The notes beneath the pieces are model-generated. The model searched no databases. It was not told the DNA's origin and worked only from the letters and a program-made list of their open reading frames with translations. Shown here piece by piece: positions 24,224 through 36,475 of a stretch of DNA of 64,000 nt. Origin of the DNA: Brevundimonas sp. MF30-B (GTDB lineage: Bacteria > Pseudomonadota > Alphaproteobacteria > Caulobacterales > Caulobacteraceae); the NCBI RefSeq assembly GCF_004683885.1, contig NZ_CP038440.1:2018001-2082000 (forward strand), in the 5' to 3' direction. Positions within the stretch are counted from its first letter, which is position 1; every line of letters begins with the position of its first letter. Made by a program: the position numbers and the translations under genes.

Positions 24224-24694
24224 GGGGCGATCAGCTCGTCGTCGTGCGCGGGCTCGACCTTGGCCGGCCAGGGATCAGACAAGTCGGCCAGCACCGCGTC
24301 CAGGCACTCCACGTCGATCTTCAGGTCGCCGCCGCCGGCGAACATCAGAAGGACGCGCCCGCCCGGCGCCTCGCCCGGCTCGAAATCGATCGCCAGCAAC
24401 TCCAGCGCCGTGTCGGGCTGACGCGGCAGGCGGCGGCTCTGCACGCCTTGAACGTCGCCAAACTGCATGGCCGCCATGACCCGCGTGCCGCCGCATTCCC
24501 AGCAGAAGCGCGACAGGGCCAGGGTCAGGGTGCGGGCTGACCGCTCCCATTTGATGTCCACCGGCCGCAGGATGGCGTCCTGAAGCGCGGCCGAAATGAT
24601 CTGAAGATCGGCGGCGTCCTCGGCGAGCAGACGCAGGCGCTCCAGCGGCTGCGCCGTCTTGTCGGGCTCGGCTTCGATCGGGGCGGCGTCCAGA

Positions 24695-24705
<11 letters not shown>
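24220..24705 (-). CDS. DUF2948-family protein
   Basis: A 161-residue uncharacterised protein conserved next to murA in Alphaproteobacteria. [20 protein letters not shown] is followed by a [22 protein letters not shown] core and a C-terminal [15 protein letters not shown]. It overlaps the 3' end of murA by 11 bases and the UPF0262 gene by 4. Confidence 0.88.
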
Positions 24706-25984
<1,279 letters not shown>

Positions 25985-26086
25985 GTCGTTCCTGAACGCG
26001 GCCAAGGCGAAAGGCCTCGGCGGATCGGCTATCTAGCAAGCCGCGTGGCCAGGGCGAAAGCCCGCCCGTGCTGCGCCGGATGACAT

Positions 26087-26272
26087 TCAGTTGCGGCGCT
26101 TGTCCGCGTCCGACGGCGTTCGGGCGGCGGCCTTGCGGCGGCGCAAGTTGTCGCGAAGCGCTGAGGCCAACCTGGCTGCGCGGTCCAGCTTGGCCCGCTG
26201 TTCGGGCGTATGCGCAGGCCGATCAGCCTCAGCCGTCGGAGTGTGCTGTTCGGGCGCTTCTGGCTTGCTCAT
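26087..26272 (-). CDS. Hypothetical protein, 61 aa
   Basis: Not recognised. A small, very basic, largely helical protein: an acidic/proline N-terminal third, then RAKLDRAARLASALRDNLRR and a Lys/Arg tail. It lies 102 bases upstream of murA on the same strand. The ATG at 26272 excludes an upstream extension that would read through tRNA-Thr on the opposite strand. Confidence 0.55.
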   Translation of the reverse strand: MSKPEAPEQHTPTAEADRPAHTPEQRAKLDRAARLASALRDNLRRRKAAARTPSDADKRRN

Positions 26273-26370
26273 GAAACAATGATGCGCCGCTTCAAAGATT
26301 CTGGGCAAGCGCCCTTTTAGGGCTTGGCCCCCGCCAAGGGTTTGGCTATACGGCCGCTTCCTCAGATTTC

Positions 26371-26445
<75 letters not shown>

Positions 26446-26454
26446 TTTACGACG

Positions 26455-26483
26455 AAGGCCCGGCTCCAATGCCGGGCCTTTTT
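26455..26483 (+). terminator. Intrinsic terminator after tRNA-Thr
   Basis: A perfect 10-bp stem AAGGCCCGGC / GCCGGGCCTT with a six-base loop, followed by a T tract, starting 10 bases after the tRNA. Confidence 0.92.
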
Positions 26484-26600
26484 CGTTTGGCGATTGAGGC
26501 GCCGATGCGGCGGGAAGCTGAATTGATTCTGCAACGTGCGGTTCAGGCAGGGCTCAGTCCCGGCCTTCTACTGTGGCTTCATGGATCGAAAGGAACCGCC

Positions 26601-27062
26601 ATGAACCGCAAGATCGTCACCTCCGCCCTGGCCGCTGTTATGGCCGCATCCACCCTCGGCGCCGCCTCGGCCGCCGCCGCTCAGCACCGGGGCCCCCACG
26701 CCGCCCCGCCTCACGCCCAGAAGCATGTCCGCCGCGGCCCGCCGCCCCACGTGCGCCACGCGCCCCCGCCGCAAGCCCGCTATGCGCCTCCGGCCGCGTA
26801 CGGCCGCTGGCAGCAGGCTCAACGCCGCTATTCGGCGCCTCGCTACGTCGCCCCGCGCGGGCATCAGGTTCGCAGTTGGAGCTATGGCCAGCGCATGCCG
26901 GTCGTCTACCGCAGCAGCGCCTATGTGGTGAACGACTACAACCGCTACGGCCTGCGGGCCCCGCCTCGCGGCTATCAGTACGTCCGCAGCGGCAACGACG
27001 TGGTGCTCACGGCCGTCGCCACGGGCTTGATCACCGCCGTCATCGCCGGCCTCTTCAACTAA
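26601..27062 (+). CDS. RcnB-family secreted protein, His/Pro-rich
   Basis: A 153-residue protein with a signal peptide (about residues 1-27, cleavage after AAAA) and a His/Pro/Arg-rich middle (residues about 28-70). The C-terminal RcnB-like domain reads YGLRAPPRGYQYVRSGNDVV followed by a hydrophobic TGLITAVIAGLF. RcnB in E. coli is a periplasmic protein tied to Ni/Co homeostasis, but many family members have unknown roles. AAAGGA before the ATG at 26601 fixes the start. Confidence 0.8.
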   Translation: MNRKIVTSALAAVMAASTLGAASAAAAQHRGPHAAPPHAQKHVRRGPPPHVRHAPPPQARYAPPAAYGRWQQAQRRYSAPRYVAPRGHQVRSWSYGQRMPVVYRSSAYVVNDYNRYGLRAPPRGYQYVRSGNDVVLTAVATGLITAVIAGLFN

Positions 27063-27078
27063 GGCTCAGTCGCCAGCC

Positions 27079-27108
27079 AGCGCCCCGGGATTTCCGTCCT
27101 GGGGCGCT
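27079..27108. terminator. Hairpin between convergent genes
   Basis: AGCGCCCC and GGGGCGCT pair around an inner GGGA/TCCT extension, giving a stem of about 12 bp between the RcnB-like gene and the convergent pccA. The following tract is only weakly T-rich, so it may act in both directions with modest strength. Confidence 0.6.
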
Positions 27109-27126
27109 CTTCGGCTTGATCACGGC

Positions 27127-29106
<1,980 letters not shown>

Positions 29107-29193
29107 TTCGGTCCCTGGCGGCCGTCTCTTGGCGGACGACGATGTCCGGCCGGGCTTAGACCGGGCGGCCCGCGCTTGGCAAACCCCCGCAGA

Positions 29194-30510
29194 TCAATCG
29201 CGACGGTGCACTTGGCCTGCTCGCATGACGAAGCGCACGCGCTCGAGTTCGGTGACGTCGTTCAGCGGGTCGCCGCGCACGGCGATCACGTCGGCCGGCA
29301 TGCCCGGCGCGATGCGGCCCGCCTCTTCCTGAATGCGCAGGTGCTCGGCGGCGCCGACGGTCGCGGCCTGGATGGCCTGCAACGGCGTCAGACCGGCGCG
29401 AACCAGCAGGGCGAACTCCTGGGCGTTGTCGCCGTGGGCCGAGACGCCGGTGTCCGTGCCGAACGCGATCCGCACGCCGCCACGATGGGCGCGCGCGGCC
29501 ATGTCGAGCATCTTGGGTCCGGCCTCCAACGCCTTGGCCGTCTGGGCCGGGGTGAAGAAATTGTCGGGCCCGGAGGCGACGCGGGCCACGAAGTCGCCGG
29601 CCAGCAGGGTGGGCACCAGCCAGGCGTTGTTCTGTCGGAACAGGCGGATCGATTCATCGTCCAGATAGGTGCCGTGCTCGATCGAATCGCCGCCTGCCTT
29701 CAGGAAGGCGTTGATGCCGTCCGCGCCATGCGCGTGCGCCGTGACCTGGCGGCCCATGCGGTGAGCGACCTCGACGATGGAGGCCAACTCGTCCTCGGTG
29801 AACTGCTGGTTCAGACCGGCGGCGGTGTTGGACAGCACGCCGCCTGTCGCCGTGATCTTGATGATGTCGGCGCCGGCCCGCACCTGGGTGCGCACAGCGC
29901 GGCGGCAGTCCTCGGCACCCGAACAGATGCTCTCGGACGACAGCACGTGCAGGATGTCCTCGCGGTACCCGTTGGCGTCGCCGTGCCCGCCATGCACCGA
30001 CACCGATGATCCCGCGGCCAGGATCCGCGGCCCGGCGACGTCGCCGCGCCGAATGGCGTCGCGCAGGGCGAAGACCGCTTCATTGGAGCCGCCCAAATCG
30101 GCGACGGTGGTGAAGCCGGCCCGCAGAGTCTTCATCGCGAAGCCTGCGCCCATCATGGCCCGATCCGCCGAGCTCAGCGTTACCGCCTGCAGCCGGCCGT
30201 TGGGGTTCTGTTCGCTGGTGATGTGAACGTGGCTGTCTATCAGCCCCGGCAGGACGAAGGAGTCACGCAGATCGACGATCCTGCCCTCGCCAACGAAGCC
30301 GTCTCGGATTTCGACAATCCGGTTCCCTTGGATCACGAGAGTTTTATCTCGTAGCACGACGCCGTTCGCCGGGTCGGCCAACAGACGGCCCGCGTGGATG
30401 TAGGTCACGTCGCTCTGGGCGCTTGTTGCCGATGGTGCGGGCGTTTGCGCGGCGCCCATTGTCCCAGCCAGCATCAACGCCGCGGCCAGCGTCGCAGCCA
30501 ATCGTTTCAT
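29194..30510 (-). CDS. Exported amidohydrolase-family protein (imidazolonepropionase/prolidase-like)
   Basis: A 438-residue metal-dependent hydrolase. A signal peptide (residues about 1-21) is followed by the amidohydrolase fold: the HxH metal pair in LPGLIDSHVHIT, later metal-ligand His residues in VTAHAHG and SIEHGTYLDDES, and the catalytic Asp in FGTDTGVSAHG. This matches the subgroup often annotated Xaa-Pro dipeptidase or amidohydrolase, secreted in Caulobacterales and acting on N-acyl or dipeptide substrates. The exact substrate is unknown. Confidence 0.87.
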   Translation of the reverse strand: MKRLAATLAAALMLAGTMGAAQTPAPSATSAQSDVTYIHAGRLLADPANGVVLRDKTLVIQGNRIVEIRDGFVGEGRIVDLRDSFVLPGLIDSHVHITSEQNPNGRLQAVTLSSADRAMMGAGFAMKTLRAGFTTVADLGGSNEAVFALRDAIRRGDVAGPRILAAGSSVSVHGGHGDANGYREDILHVLSSESICSGAEDCRRAVRTQVRAGADIIKITATGGVLSNTAAGLNQQFTEDELASIVEVAHRMGRQVTAHAHGADGINAFLKAGGDSIEHGTYLDDESIRLFRQNNAWLVPTLLAGDFVARVASGPDNFFTPAQTAKALEAGPKMLDMAARAHRGGVRIAFGTDTGVSAHGDNAQEFALLVRAGLTPLQAIQAATVGAAEHLRIQEEAGRIAPGMPADVIAVRGDPLNDVTELERVRFVMRAGQVHRRD

Positions 30511-30632
30511 CGTGCGTCTCCCGTATCCCTGTCACGACCATAGCCGCTGGGGCGTTTTCGCCAAGGCTCAGGTTGCTCCCGCCGTAACCTTTTGAAACAA
30601 CCCCGCCTTCACCAACCAGACGAGGGCGTCGG

Positions 30633-31322
30633 ATGCGGCTTTCGAGACGGGGTTTGATCCTGGGGGGCTCCGCCCTTCTATCGGGTTGCGCTTCGGCGGC
30701 GACCGTTGCGCCGCCGGCGGCGAGACCGCTGAACCTGCAGACCGCCGCGCTTGATCCGCTGCCCCCGCTCGAGACGCCGATGATCGGCACGCCGCCGCTG
30801 GACGCCGGCGGCCTGGTCCGCAAAGACCTCATGGAGCGCGCCATGACCGCGCTGGACGCCCATCACCGCCGTCTGCCGCTGCGCGACCGGATGTATCTGG
30901 TCGATTTCCAGAAATTCTCGGGCGAGGAAAGGCTGTACGAAGTCGATCTTTTCAGCGGCAAGGTCGTCGCCCTGCGCACTTCGCATGGCCGGGGATCAGA
31001 CCCGCGCCATTCCGGCTTCGCCCAGCGTTTCTCAAACACGCCGGATTCGCACATGTCTTCGATCGGCGCCTACGCCACGGCGGGACCGTCCTGGGGGCCG
31101 CAGCAGGGACCGAACGTGCTGCTGGACGGGCTGGAGTACTCCAACGACCGGGCGCGCGAACGGGCCATCATCATCCACGGCGCCGACTATGCGGACCCGG
31201 ACTTCCTGGCGCGCGAAGGCAAGCTGGGCCGATCCTACGGTTGCTTCTCGGTCGCTCACGCCGATCTCCCTGCCCTGCGAGAACGCATGGGCGAGGGCCG
31301 ACTGCTTTATGCGATGACCTGA
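30633..31322 (+). CDS. Murein L,D-transpeptidase catalytic-domain lipoprotein (YkuD_2 type)
   Basis: A 229-residue protein. The signal peptide has a twin-arginine-like N-terminus (RLSRRGLILGG) and the lipobox LLSGC. The catalytic region has AIIIHGADYADPDFL and the Ser/Cys motif LGRSYGCFSV, giving the nucleophilic Cys typical of L,D-transpeptidases. Family members form 3-3 cross-links or trim peptidoglycan. It lies divergently from the amidohydrolase and ends 4 bases before purD, which converges on it. Confidence 0.85.
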   Translation: MRLSRRGLILGGSALLSGCASAATVAPPAARPLNLQTAALDPLPPLETPMIGTPPLDAGGLVRKDLMERAMTALDAHHRRLPLRDRMYLVDFQKFSGEERLYEVDLFSGKVVALRTSHGRGSDPRHSGFAQRFSNTPDSHMSSIGAYATAGPSWGPQQGPNVLLDGLEYSNDRARERAIIIHGADYADPDFLAREGKLGRSYGCFSVAHADLPALRERMGEGRLLYAMT

Positions 31323-31326
31323 GCCT

Positions 31327-32604
31327 TCAGCTCTCGCGGTTCAGCGCTCGCCAACCGATATCGGTGCGGCAGAATCCCCCTGGCCAGTCGATCTGGCGGA
31401 CAGCCGCATAGGCCCGCTCTCGGGCCTGAGCCACGTCGTCCCCCAGGGCGCAGACATTGAGAACCCGCCCGCCCGCCGCCGCCAGCAGCCCGTCTGGGCG
31501 GCGCTTTGTTCCAGCATGGAAAACTTGGACGTGCGGCCCGAAATCCTGCTCGGCGCCGCGAATAATCGAACCTTCCAGCGGGCTGTCCGGATAGCCCTTG
31601 GCGGCCATGACGACGCAGATGGCCGTCTGCGGCTTGAAGCCGGGCGCGGGGACGGTCGACACGTCGCCGCGCGCGCAGGCCAGCAGCACCGGGACGATGT
31701 CATCCGCAAGCCGCATCATCAGCACCTGGCATTCCGGATCGCCAAAGCGGGCGTTGAACTCAACGACCTTTGGGCCGTCTTCAGTGGCCATCAGCCCTGC
31801 GTACAGCACGCCGCGATAGGGTGCGCCCTCCGCGGCCATGGCGCGGATGGTCGGCTGTACGATCTGGGCGTCGGCTCGCTTGACCAGTTCGGGGGTGAAG
31901 ACGGGCGCGGGCGAATAGGCGCCCATGCCGCCCGTATTGGGCCCCACATCGCCGTCGAAGGCGCGCTTGTGGTCTTGGGCCCCGCCCAGCAGAAGCGCCT
32001 GCCTGCCGTCGGACAGGGCGAACAGTGAGCCTTCCTCGCCCTCCATGAACTCTTCGATGACCACGCGTGCACCGGCCTGACCGAAGCGGCCGCCGAGCAT
32101 GCGTTCGATCTCGGCCTCTGCGTCCTTGCGGTCGGGACTGATGGCGACGCCTTTGCCTGCGGCCAAGCCATCGGCCTTTATCACATAGGGGGCCTTGAAG
32201 GCTGAAAGCGCTTCGCGCGCCTCTCGCGCCGTTTCATACACGCCATAGCCGGCGGTGGGGATGTCGTGACGCTCGAGAAAAGCCTTGGCGAACGCCTTAG
32301 ACGTCTCCAGGCGCGCCGCCTGGGCGGATGGTCCAAAACACGGCACCCCGGCCTCGGACAGCCGGTCAGCCAGACCGGCCGCAAGAGCCGCCTCCGGTCC
32401 GACGACAACGAGATCGGACCCGATTTCACGCGCAAGCGCGACCAAACCTTCCACATCGTCGGCTTTGACGGCCCGAAGTTCGCCCAGCGGCTCCATCCCG
32501 GGATTGCCGGGCGCGATCACCAAACGGCTCACCAAGGGTGATTGCGCGATCTTCCAGGCAAGCGCGTGCTCGCGTCCGCCAGATCCGACAAGCAGAATGT
32601 TCAT
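31327..32604 (-). CDS. purD: Phosphoribosylamine-glycine ligase
   Basis: A 425-residue ATP-grasp enzyme of purine synthesis (PRA + glycine + ATP to GAR). MNILLVGSGGREHALAWKIA at the start, YVIKADGLAAGKGVAI in the ATP lid, GPNTGGMGAYSPAPVF and VEFNARFGDPECQVL are hallmarks. The ATG at 32604 gives the standard N-terminus; the frame extends 12 codons upstream. Confidence 0.97.
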   Translation of the reverse strand: MNILLVGSGGREHALAWKIAQSPLVSRLVIAPGNPGMEPLGELRAVKADDVEGLVALAREIGSDLVVVGPEAALAAGLADRLSEAGVPCFGPSAQAARLETSKAFAKAFLERHDIPTAGYGVYETAREAREALSAFKAPYVIKADGLAAGKGVAISPDRKDAEAEIERMLGGRFGQAGARVVIEEFMEGEEGSLFALSDGRQALLLGGAQDHKRAFDGDVGPNTGGMGAYSPAPVFTPELVKRADAQIVQPTIRAMAAEGAPYRGVLYAGLMATEDGPKVVEFNARFGDPECQVLMMRLADDIVPVLLACARGDVSTVPAPGFKPQTAICVVMAAKGYPDSPLEGSIIRGAEQDFGPHVQVFHAGTKRRPDGLLAAAGGRVLNVCALGDDVAQARERAYAAVRQIDWPGGFCRTDIGWRALNRES

Positions 32605-32651
32605 GCTCCCGGCAATGACCGGCCCTTTCGGACCGGTCAAGCCGACAGACG

Positions 32652-33077
32652 TCAGTTCGCGGGTTGGAAAGGCGGGAGGGCCTGCAGTTGAGCCATGGTG
32701 AGATCGGTAGTCACGTCGACGTCGCCCTGATAGTTGATGGAGCGGACCTGATCGATCGGCACCATGACATCGAGGTCCGAGTTCTCCAGGTCGATCACGA
32801 GATGGGTCGCCTCGCCCGCCGGATTCAACACGATGCTCTCGACCTCTCCCAGCTTGGTTCGGTCGGCCGCGAACAGGTCGGCGTCCTCCAACTGACTGCG
32901 CGTCATGCCGAGGGCGACGGCGGTCTGGGTGGCGGCGGTCGCCGCGCGATTCTCTGTAACGGGCGCGGGCGCAGCGCCCTCCGCCGGCGCCTGAACCACG
33001 TCGTCAGTGGTGTTGTCGCCGCACGCGGCCAGGGCCAGGCCAAGCGATGCAGCCACAGGCAAAATCAAGCGGTTCAT
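32652..33077 (-). CDS. PRC-barrel-domain lipoprotein
   Basis: A 141-residue protein. The signal peptide ends in lipobox LAAC (Cys19), and a low-complexity Ala/Thr-rich linker follows. A PRC-barrel-like domain spans about 63-117 (ADRTKLGEVESIVLNPAGEA, then MVPIDQVRSI). PRC-barrel proteins are frequent members of alphaproteobacterial stress regulons, and a consensus EcfG promoter lies 190 bases upstream on the same strand. AGGACT precedes the ATG. Confidence 0.8.
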   Translation of the reverse strand: MNRLILPVAASLGLALAACGDNTTDDVVQAPAEGAAPAPVTENRAATAATQTAVALGMTRSQLEDADLFAADRTKLGEVESIVLNPAGEATHLVIDLENSDLDVMVPIDQVRSINYQGDVDVTTDLTMAQLQALPPFQPAN

Positions 33078-33094
33078 AAATAGTCCTTCCAGTT

Positions 33095-33259
33095 TCAGGT
33101 GAAGTAGGCCGAAGCGATGTAGACGAAGGCGCCCAGCAGCAGCACCAAGCCGACGACCAGCCAGGGGCTGACGGCCGGATTGTTGCTGCGTCTCGAGAGG
33201 TCCGTCTCTCGGGGGTCGCGGTCGACAGGATCGGTTTGGGGAGGATCGACAGGAGACAT
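33095..33259 (-). CDS. 54-residue single-pass membrane protein
   Basis: A short gene: a charged, Asp/Arg/Pro-rich N-terminus (PPQTDPVDRDPRETD), a basic RRSNN, then one strong membrane helix (about residues 31-50, WLVVGLVLLLGAFVYIASAY) and the tail FT. No ribosome-binding site precedes the ATG, and the predicted stress-promoter transcription start is only a few bases upstream, so the message may be nearly leaderless. It ends 17 bases before the PRC-barrel lipoprotein and is probably co-transcribed. Confidence 0.65.
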   Translation of the reverse strand: MSPVDPPQTDPVDRDPRETDLSRRSNNPAVSPWLVVGLVLLLGAFVYIASAYFT

Positions 33260-33267
33260 GGCCGCTG

Positions 33268-33292
33268 AACGACGCGCAGGGCAAGCCGTTCC
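33268..33292 (-). promoter_or_regulatory. Consensus EcfG (general stress) promoter
   Basis: On the minus strand, GGAAC (33292-33288) and CGTT (33271-33268) are separated by 16 bases, a perfect match to the alphaproteobacterial EcfG/SigT consensus. It points at the 54-residue membrane protein and the PRC-barrel lipoprotein, and lies in the gap to the divergent xseA. Confidence 0.75.
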
Positions 33293-33323
33293 CGGATAAG
33301 CTGTCGCAGGCTAGTGTGCGGCA

Positions 33324-34784
33324 ATGACCGACGACTCCTACGTCTTCGAAGCTCCGGCCCAGCCGCCGCCCTTGCGTGACAACAATCCGCCGCTGTCCAT
33401 CTCGGACCTCGCCATGGCGCTGAAGCGCACGCTGGAGGACCGGTTCGGTCACGTGCGGCTGCGCGGCGAAATCTCCAAGGTGAACCGACATGCCTCAGGC
33501 CATGTCTATCTGACGCTCAAGGACGATAAGGCCTGCATCGACGGCGTGGTCTGGAAAGGCGTCGCGCGCGGGCTGGGCGTTCAGCCCGAGCCCGGCCTGG
33601 AAGTCATCGTCACCGGCAAGATCACCTCCTATCCCGCGCGGTCGTCCTATCAGATCGTAATCGAAAGCATGGAGGCCGCCGGCGCCGGCGCCCTTCTGGC
33701 ACAGCTGGAACGACTGAAGGCGCGGCTGCGAGAGGAAGGCCTGTTCGAGCCGAAGCGGAAGAAGCCCCTGCCCGCCTTCCCGTCCGTGATCGGCGTGATC
33801 ACCAGCCCGACCGGCGCAGTGATCCGCGACATCCTGCACCGCATCGCGGAGCGCTGGCCGTGCCGCGTCATCGTCTGGCCGGTGGTGGTTCAGGGCGACG
33901 CCGCGTGCGGTCAGGTCAGCAACGCCATTCGCGGCTTCGACGCCATGAGGTCGGATGGGCCGATCCCGCGGCCCGACCTGCTGATCGTCGCCCGGGGCGG
34001 CGGATCGGTCGAAGACCTGTGGTGCTTCAACGACGAAGGCTTGGCCCGCACCGTAGCGGCGGCCTCCATTCCGATCATCTCGGCAGTGGGTCACGAGACG
34101 GACACGACCCTGATCGATTTCGTATCCGATCGGCGGGCGCCGACGCCCACTGGCGCAGCCGAATTGTCCACCCCAGTGCTCGCGGATCTGCGCTGGGCGT
34201 TGGGCGACCTCAGCCAACGCTTGGAGCGCGGGGCCATGCGGCTGGTGGACGACCGCCGCACGCGCCTTCGGGCAGCCGCGCGCGGACTGCCGGCGCGCCC
34301 CGACGATCTGCTGGCGCTGCCGCAGCAACGGTTGGATCACGCGGCCAGCCGTCTCGGCTCCGGACTGCAGCGCAACGTGGCGGTCCATGAACGTCAACTG
34401 GCAGCGGTTGGCGGCCGGCTCGGCCGGGGCCTGCTCGACCGCGCGATCGAGCGCCGGGGCGACCGGCTGGCCGGTCTCGAGCCCCGCTTTCATCCGGCCG
34501 TCGAGCGCCGTCTCGCACGTGATCGGGACCGCTTGGCGGCCTTGGCGCGCGCTCTGGCCAGCCTCGATCCCGCCCGCCCCAAGCCCGGATTCGCACGGGT
34601 CGAGGACGGCGAGGGACGTTGGGTCACGCGCGCCGCCGATCTAACGCCCGGACAAGCCGTTCGGCTGACCTTCCCGGACGGCGCGAAGGCGGCGACCATC
34701 AACGGCGAGCCCATGGCTGGGCGGCCGCGTCCATCGCCCAGGCCGCGCCCGCCAGCGCCTGACAGCCAGGGCGACCTGTTCTAG
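33324..34784 (+). CDS. xseA: Exodeoxyribonuclease VII large subunit
   Basis: A 486-residue protein: an N-terminal OB domain ([20 protein letters not shown]), the catalytic region with [40 protein letters not shown] and [20 protein letters not shown], then a long charged coiled-coil. With XseB (not in the window) it degrades single-stranded DNA to oligonucleotides during repair. Confidence 0.96.
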   Translation: MTDDSYVFEAPAQPPPLRDNNPPLSISDLAMALKRTLEDRFGHVRLRGEISKVNRHASGHVYLTLKDDKACIDGVVWKGVARGLGVQPEPGLEVIVTGKITSYPARSSYQIVIESMEAAGAGALLAQLERLKARLREEGLFEPKRKKPLPAFPSVIGVITSPTGAVIRDILHRIAERWPCRVIVWPVVVQGDAACGQVSNAIRGFDAMRSDGPIPRPDLLIVARGGGSVEDLWCFNDEGLARTVAAASIPIISAVGHETDTTLIDFVSDRRAPTPTGAAELSTPVLADLRWALGDLSQRLERGAMRLVDDRRTRLRAAARGLPARPDDLLALPQQRLDHAASRLGSGLQRNVAVHERQLAAVGGRLGRGLLDRAIERRGDRLAGLEPRFHPAVERRLARDRDRLAALARALASLDPARPKPGFARVEDGEGRWVTRAADLTPGQAVRLTFPDGAKAATINGEPMAGRPRPSPRPRPPAPDSQGDLF

Positions 34785-34828
34785 GCTACGCGCCGTCCTT
34801 TCCATCAATCCGGCGCCAGGCTGACCTC

Positions 34829-35035
34829 ATGACCGCTCTCGACGACCTGACGGAAGCCCATCTGCACTACGGCGACGGAGAATTCGTCGTCCTCAAGCCC
34901 GGCGCCTTCGTCCGCTGCGGCGTGAGTGAGCAGCGCATCCCGTTGGAAGCTCTGCGCTATTGGAGCGCTCAGCGCCAAGAAGCCTACGCCGGCCCAGCGG
35001 AAGCGGCGCAGCGTCTGGGCGGCGCCCGCCCGTGA
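34829..35035 (+). CDS. DUF2093-family protein
   Basis: A 68-residue member of a small alphaproteobacterial family of unknown function, recognised by LHYGDGEFVVLKPGAFVRCG and IPLEALRYWSAQRQEAY. DUF2093 genes are often next to xseA. The stop overlaps the GTG start of the M23 peptidase gene (GTGA). Confidence 0.87.
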   Translation: MTALDDLTEAHLHYGDGEFVVLKPGAFVRCGVSEQRIPLEALRYWSAQRQEAYAGPAEAAQRLGGARP

Positions 35036-35886
35036 TCCTCACGCGCCGCGCGCTTTTCGCTGCCGCGGCGGCGCTGGCCGCCTCGCCGGCGCGCGCCGAC
35101 GGGCTGGAACTGAGCGGCCAGTTGCGTCAAGGCGGCTTCGCCCTCGGCCGCACCTGGCCGGATGCGCCGATCGATCTCGACGACGCCCCGGTGGGTCGCG
35201 CATCGCCGCGCGGCATGTTCGTCGTCGGCTTTGATCGCGACGCTCCGCCGACGGCCAAGCTGCAGGTCGGCGCGGGCGCGCGCCGCACGATCCGTACGCT
35301 CGAAATCGCCAGGGCGGACTTCCTGCAGACGCGCATCGACGGCCTTCCGGCGGACACGGTGGCCCCGAACGACCCTGCGCTGGTCGAGCGCATCGCCCAA
35401 GAGGCCGCCCTGAAAGCGCGCGCCTTCGCAAGTCAGGCGCCGATCGATGCTTTCGTGGACGGGTTCGATTGGCCTCTTGCAGCGTTCAGAATCAGCAGTC
35501 CCTGGGGCGCCCAACGGATTCTCAACGGCATGGCGGCGCGGCCGCACTACGGCGTCGACTTGGCCGCACCGGAAGGCGCGCCCGTCCTGGCGCCGGCGGA
35601 CGGGCGCGTGGTCCTGGCGCGGACCGACCTTCACCTGGAGGGCGGCCTGACGCTGATCGACCATGGCCAGGGCCTCATCACCGCCTATCTTCATCAGTCG
35701 GCCATCGAGATCTTCGAAGGTCAGGACGTTCGTCGCGGACAGCAAATCGGACGTGTGGGCTCCACAGGACGTGCAACAGGACCGCACCTCTGCTGGAGGA
35801 TGAAGTGGCGCGACCGCAATCTGGACCCCTCGCTGATGGTGGGTTTCACCAAGCCTGCTTCAAGCGCGAACGCCGATGGACGCTGA
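35032..35886 (+). CDS. M23-family (LytM-type) peptidoglycan peptidase with HxC in place of HxH
   Basis: A 284-residue exported protein. The signal peptide covers residues 1-22; an alphaproteobacterial N-terminal domain precedes the M23 fold. Zinc ligands His172 and Asp176 (HYGVD) and catalytic His221 (YLHQS) are present, but the final HxH motif reads His252-Leu-Cys254. Cysteine may replace the third zinc ligand. GTG at 35032 overlaps the DUF2093 stop; an ATG in frame at 34960 would overlap that gene more and lacks a signal peptide at its N-terminus. Confidence 0.85.
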   Translation: MILTRRALFAAAAALAASPARADGLELSGQLRQGGFALGRTWPDAPIDLDDAPVGRASPRGMFVVGFDRDAPPTAKLQVGAGARRTIRTLEIARADFLQTRIDGLPADTVAPNDPALVERIAQEAALKARAFASQAPIDAFVDGFDWPLAAFRISSPWGAQRILNGMAARPHYGVDLAAPEGAPVLAPADGRVVLARTDLHLEGGLTLIDHGQGLITAYLHQSAIEIFEGQDVRRGQQIGRVGSTGRATGPHLCWRMKWRDRNLDPSLMVGFTKPASSANADGR

Positions 35887-35950
35887 CCCGGCGCGGCGCT
35901 AGCATCCTAGGCTGAACAGCGCCCGCGCTTACCGATTCTCTCAGGTTCCC

Positions 35951-36475
35951 ATGGCCTCCCTGCAGTCGCTTCAGGTGCTTCTGGTCGATGACAACCAGCA
36001 TATGCGCGCCATCACCTCGGCAGTTCTCCAGTCGGCGGGCATGAAGCGAGTGATAGAGGCGTCGGATGGGGCTGCGGCCGTCGATGTGCTGCGCGACCAT
36101 GACGTCGATCTGGCGATCGTCGATTTCAACATGTTCCCTCTGGACGGGGTGGAATTCACGCGCCTGGTCCGCAACAGTCCTGACAGCGCCAACCCATACC
36201 TGCCGATCATCATGATGACCGGCCACTCGGAGAAGCACCGCGTCATGGAGGCGCGCGACGCCGGCGTGACCGAGTTCGTAGTCAAGCCGATCACGGCCAA
36301 GGCCGTTCTGGATCGCATTCAGGCGATAATCCTGAAGCCCCGCCCCTTTGTGAAGACCGACGGCTATTTCGGGCCGTGTCGTCGTCGTACGGACAGCGGC
36401 GCCTACCGCGGGCCCATGCGACGTTCAACCGATCCGCAGCCCGCTCAGGGCGATGATGCGTCCAGCGCGGCGTAG
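35951..36475 (+). CDS. CheY-like single-domain response regulator with basic tail
   Basis: A 174-residue protein. The receiver domain spans residues 8-125: acidic pair D13-D14, phosphoacceptor D58 (IVDFNMFP), T90 and K112 (VVKPI). There is no recognised output domain, but the tail (about 126-174) is Arg-rich and contains RRRTDSGAYR, a pattern seen in stand-alone caulobacterial regulators. The partner kinase is unknown. The 3' end overlaps the convergent acyltransferase gene by 31 bases. Confidence 0.87.
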   Translation: MASLQSLQVLLVDDNQHMRAITSAVLQSAGMKRVIEASDGAAAVDVLRDHDVDLAIVDFNMFPLDGVEFTRLVRNSPDSANPYLPIIMMTGHSEKHRVMEARDAGVTEFVVKPITAKAVLDRIQAIILKPRPFVKTDGYFGPCRRRTDSGAYRGPMRRSTDPQPAQGDDASSAA

